Assembly: GCA_963169325.1 (NCBI GenBank)
Contig: CAUJEY010000107.1
Location: 1 to 51,812 of the forward strand
DNA from: Bacteroidota bacterium
GTDB taxonomy: Bacteria > Bacteroidota > Bacteroidia > Chitinophagales > Saprospiraceae
Reading direction: 5' to 3'
DNA length: 51,812 bases
A program made the translations under genes and the position numbers. Shown here piece after piece: positions 51,613 through 51,812 of the stretch (its first letter is position 1; each line of letters begins with the position of its first letter). The notes under the pieces were generated by a model. The model was not told the DNA's origin. It made no database searches and saw only the letters and a program-made list of their open reading frames with translations.

Positions 51613-51812
51613 GAGTCAGTAGTGGGTTTCAAGAATGAAAATGCCTGAGGTTAATAAGGGCGAAGGCAAGCAGGTTGAATCCAAGAAAAAGATGTTGGTA
51701 CCATTCCCATTGTACTAAAATTCTTCGGAATTTATCCTGCCAAGAAAAGGTTCGTTCGCACTTGTATCGTTCAGCATAAAGTGTTTCATCAAAAAAGCGT
51801 TTTCTTCCTCGT
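51613..51812 (-). mobile_element. Insertion sequence, partial (IS5-like)
   Basis: From 51613 (beginning GAGTCAGTAGTGGG on the plus strand) to the window end lies the 3' part of an insertion sequence, including the transposase tail. The other end and the target duplication are outside the window. The junction is placed at 51612/51613 because the restriction gene frame is interrupted there. Confidence 0.75.
51629..51812 (-). CDS. Transposase, C-terminal part (partial)
   Basis: Sixty codons remain. They include LYAERYKCERTFSWQDKFRR, which has the Y-x2-R-x3-E arrangement containing the last catalytic Glu of the DDE triad in IS4/IS5-type transposases, and HLFLGFNLLAFALINLRHFH, the usual hydrophobic end. 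The gene continues beyond the window on its 5' side, so family assignment is provisional. Confidence 0.78.
   Translation of the reverse strand, partial: RGRKRFFDETLYAERYKCERTFSWQDKFRRILVQWEWYQHLFLGFNLLAFALINLRHFHS

Overview
The window looks like a chromosomal segment of a Bacteroidota bacterium, most likely from the Saprospiria (Haliscomenobacter/Lewinella-like). The evidence is a TonB-dependent receptor with an N-terminal carboxypeptidase-regulatory domain, several secreted proteins with type IX secretion (T9SS) C-terminal domains, a GldN gliding/T9SS subunit, a PorV-like barrel, an ECF sigma factor next to a membrane-anchored barrel protein, an almost complete absence of Shine-Dalgarno sites, and repeated matches to the Bacteroidota -7 promoter box TAnnTTTG. 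No rRNA, tRNA or CRISPR array was seen.

Layout. 1-5.3 kb: uridine kinase, a concentrative nucleoside transporter and the three-subunit proton-pumping transhydrogenase pntAA-pntAB-pntB. 5.3-13.8 kb: a repeat-rich lipoprotein, a large cytochrome c/PA14/beta-propeller/DUF1080 protein, a two-domain fasciclin lipoprotein, an MFS transporter and a glucosaminidase-type muralytic enzyme. 14-19.5 kb: ECF sigma factor with an anti-sigma-like barrel protein, a TlpA-like thioredoxin, an unrecognised secreted protein and a D-3-phosphoglycerate dehydrogenase family enzyme. 19.7-28.9 kb: a cell-surface operon of TonB receptor, giant T9SS-sorted protein and PorV-like barrel. 29-33.7 kb: greA, a HIT protein, ruvC, a 3-hydroxyacyl-CoA dehydrogenase with a PaaI thioesterase, and a T9SS type-B protein. 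33.7-41.4 kb: TolC, an orphan gldN, a Uma2 nuclease, kynurenine 3-monooxygenase and an SMC/RecF-like ATPase with a possible small partner. 41.6-49.5 kb: an Asp-box-repeat T9SS protein and a giant AsmA protein with an unusual C-terminal fusion. 49.7-51.8 kb: an AT-rich end with an N-formylglutamate amidohydrolase and a type IIG restriction-modification gene cut by an insertion sequence.

The most striking structure outside genes is the number and variety of intergenic palindromes and short tandem arrays. Some fill the space between the stop codons of convergent genes with perfect arms of 24-45 bp. Others are nested inverted repeats of 160-250 bp that look like non-autonomous mobile elements. 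At least three share an ACACATAG/CACAGAG periodic motif. Several run into coding ends or start codons (udk, the ATPase, the PorV-like gene), so gene boundaries there need care.

The other notable points are the AsmA fusion at a base-composition break, the restriction gene interrupted by an IS next to an amidohydrolase, the cytochrome-DUF1080 multidomain enzyme, and the candidate ATPase/small-protein pair flanked on both sides by repeats. I did not find a clear-cut complete new system. The repeat families and the ATPase pair are the best candidates.
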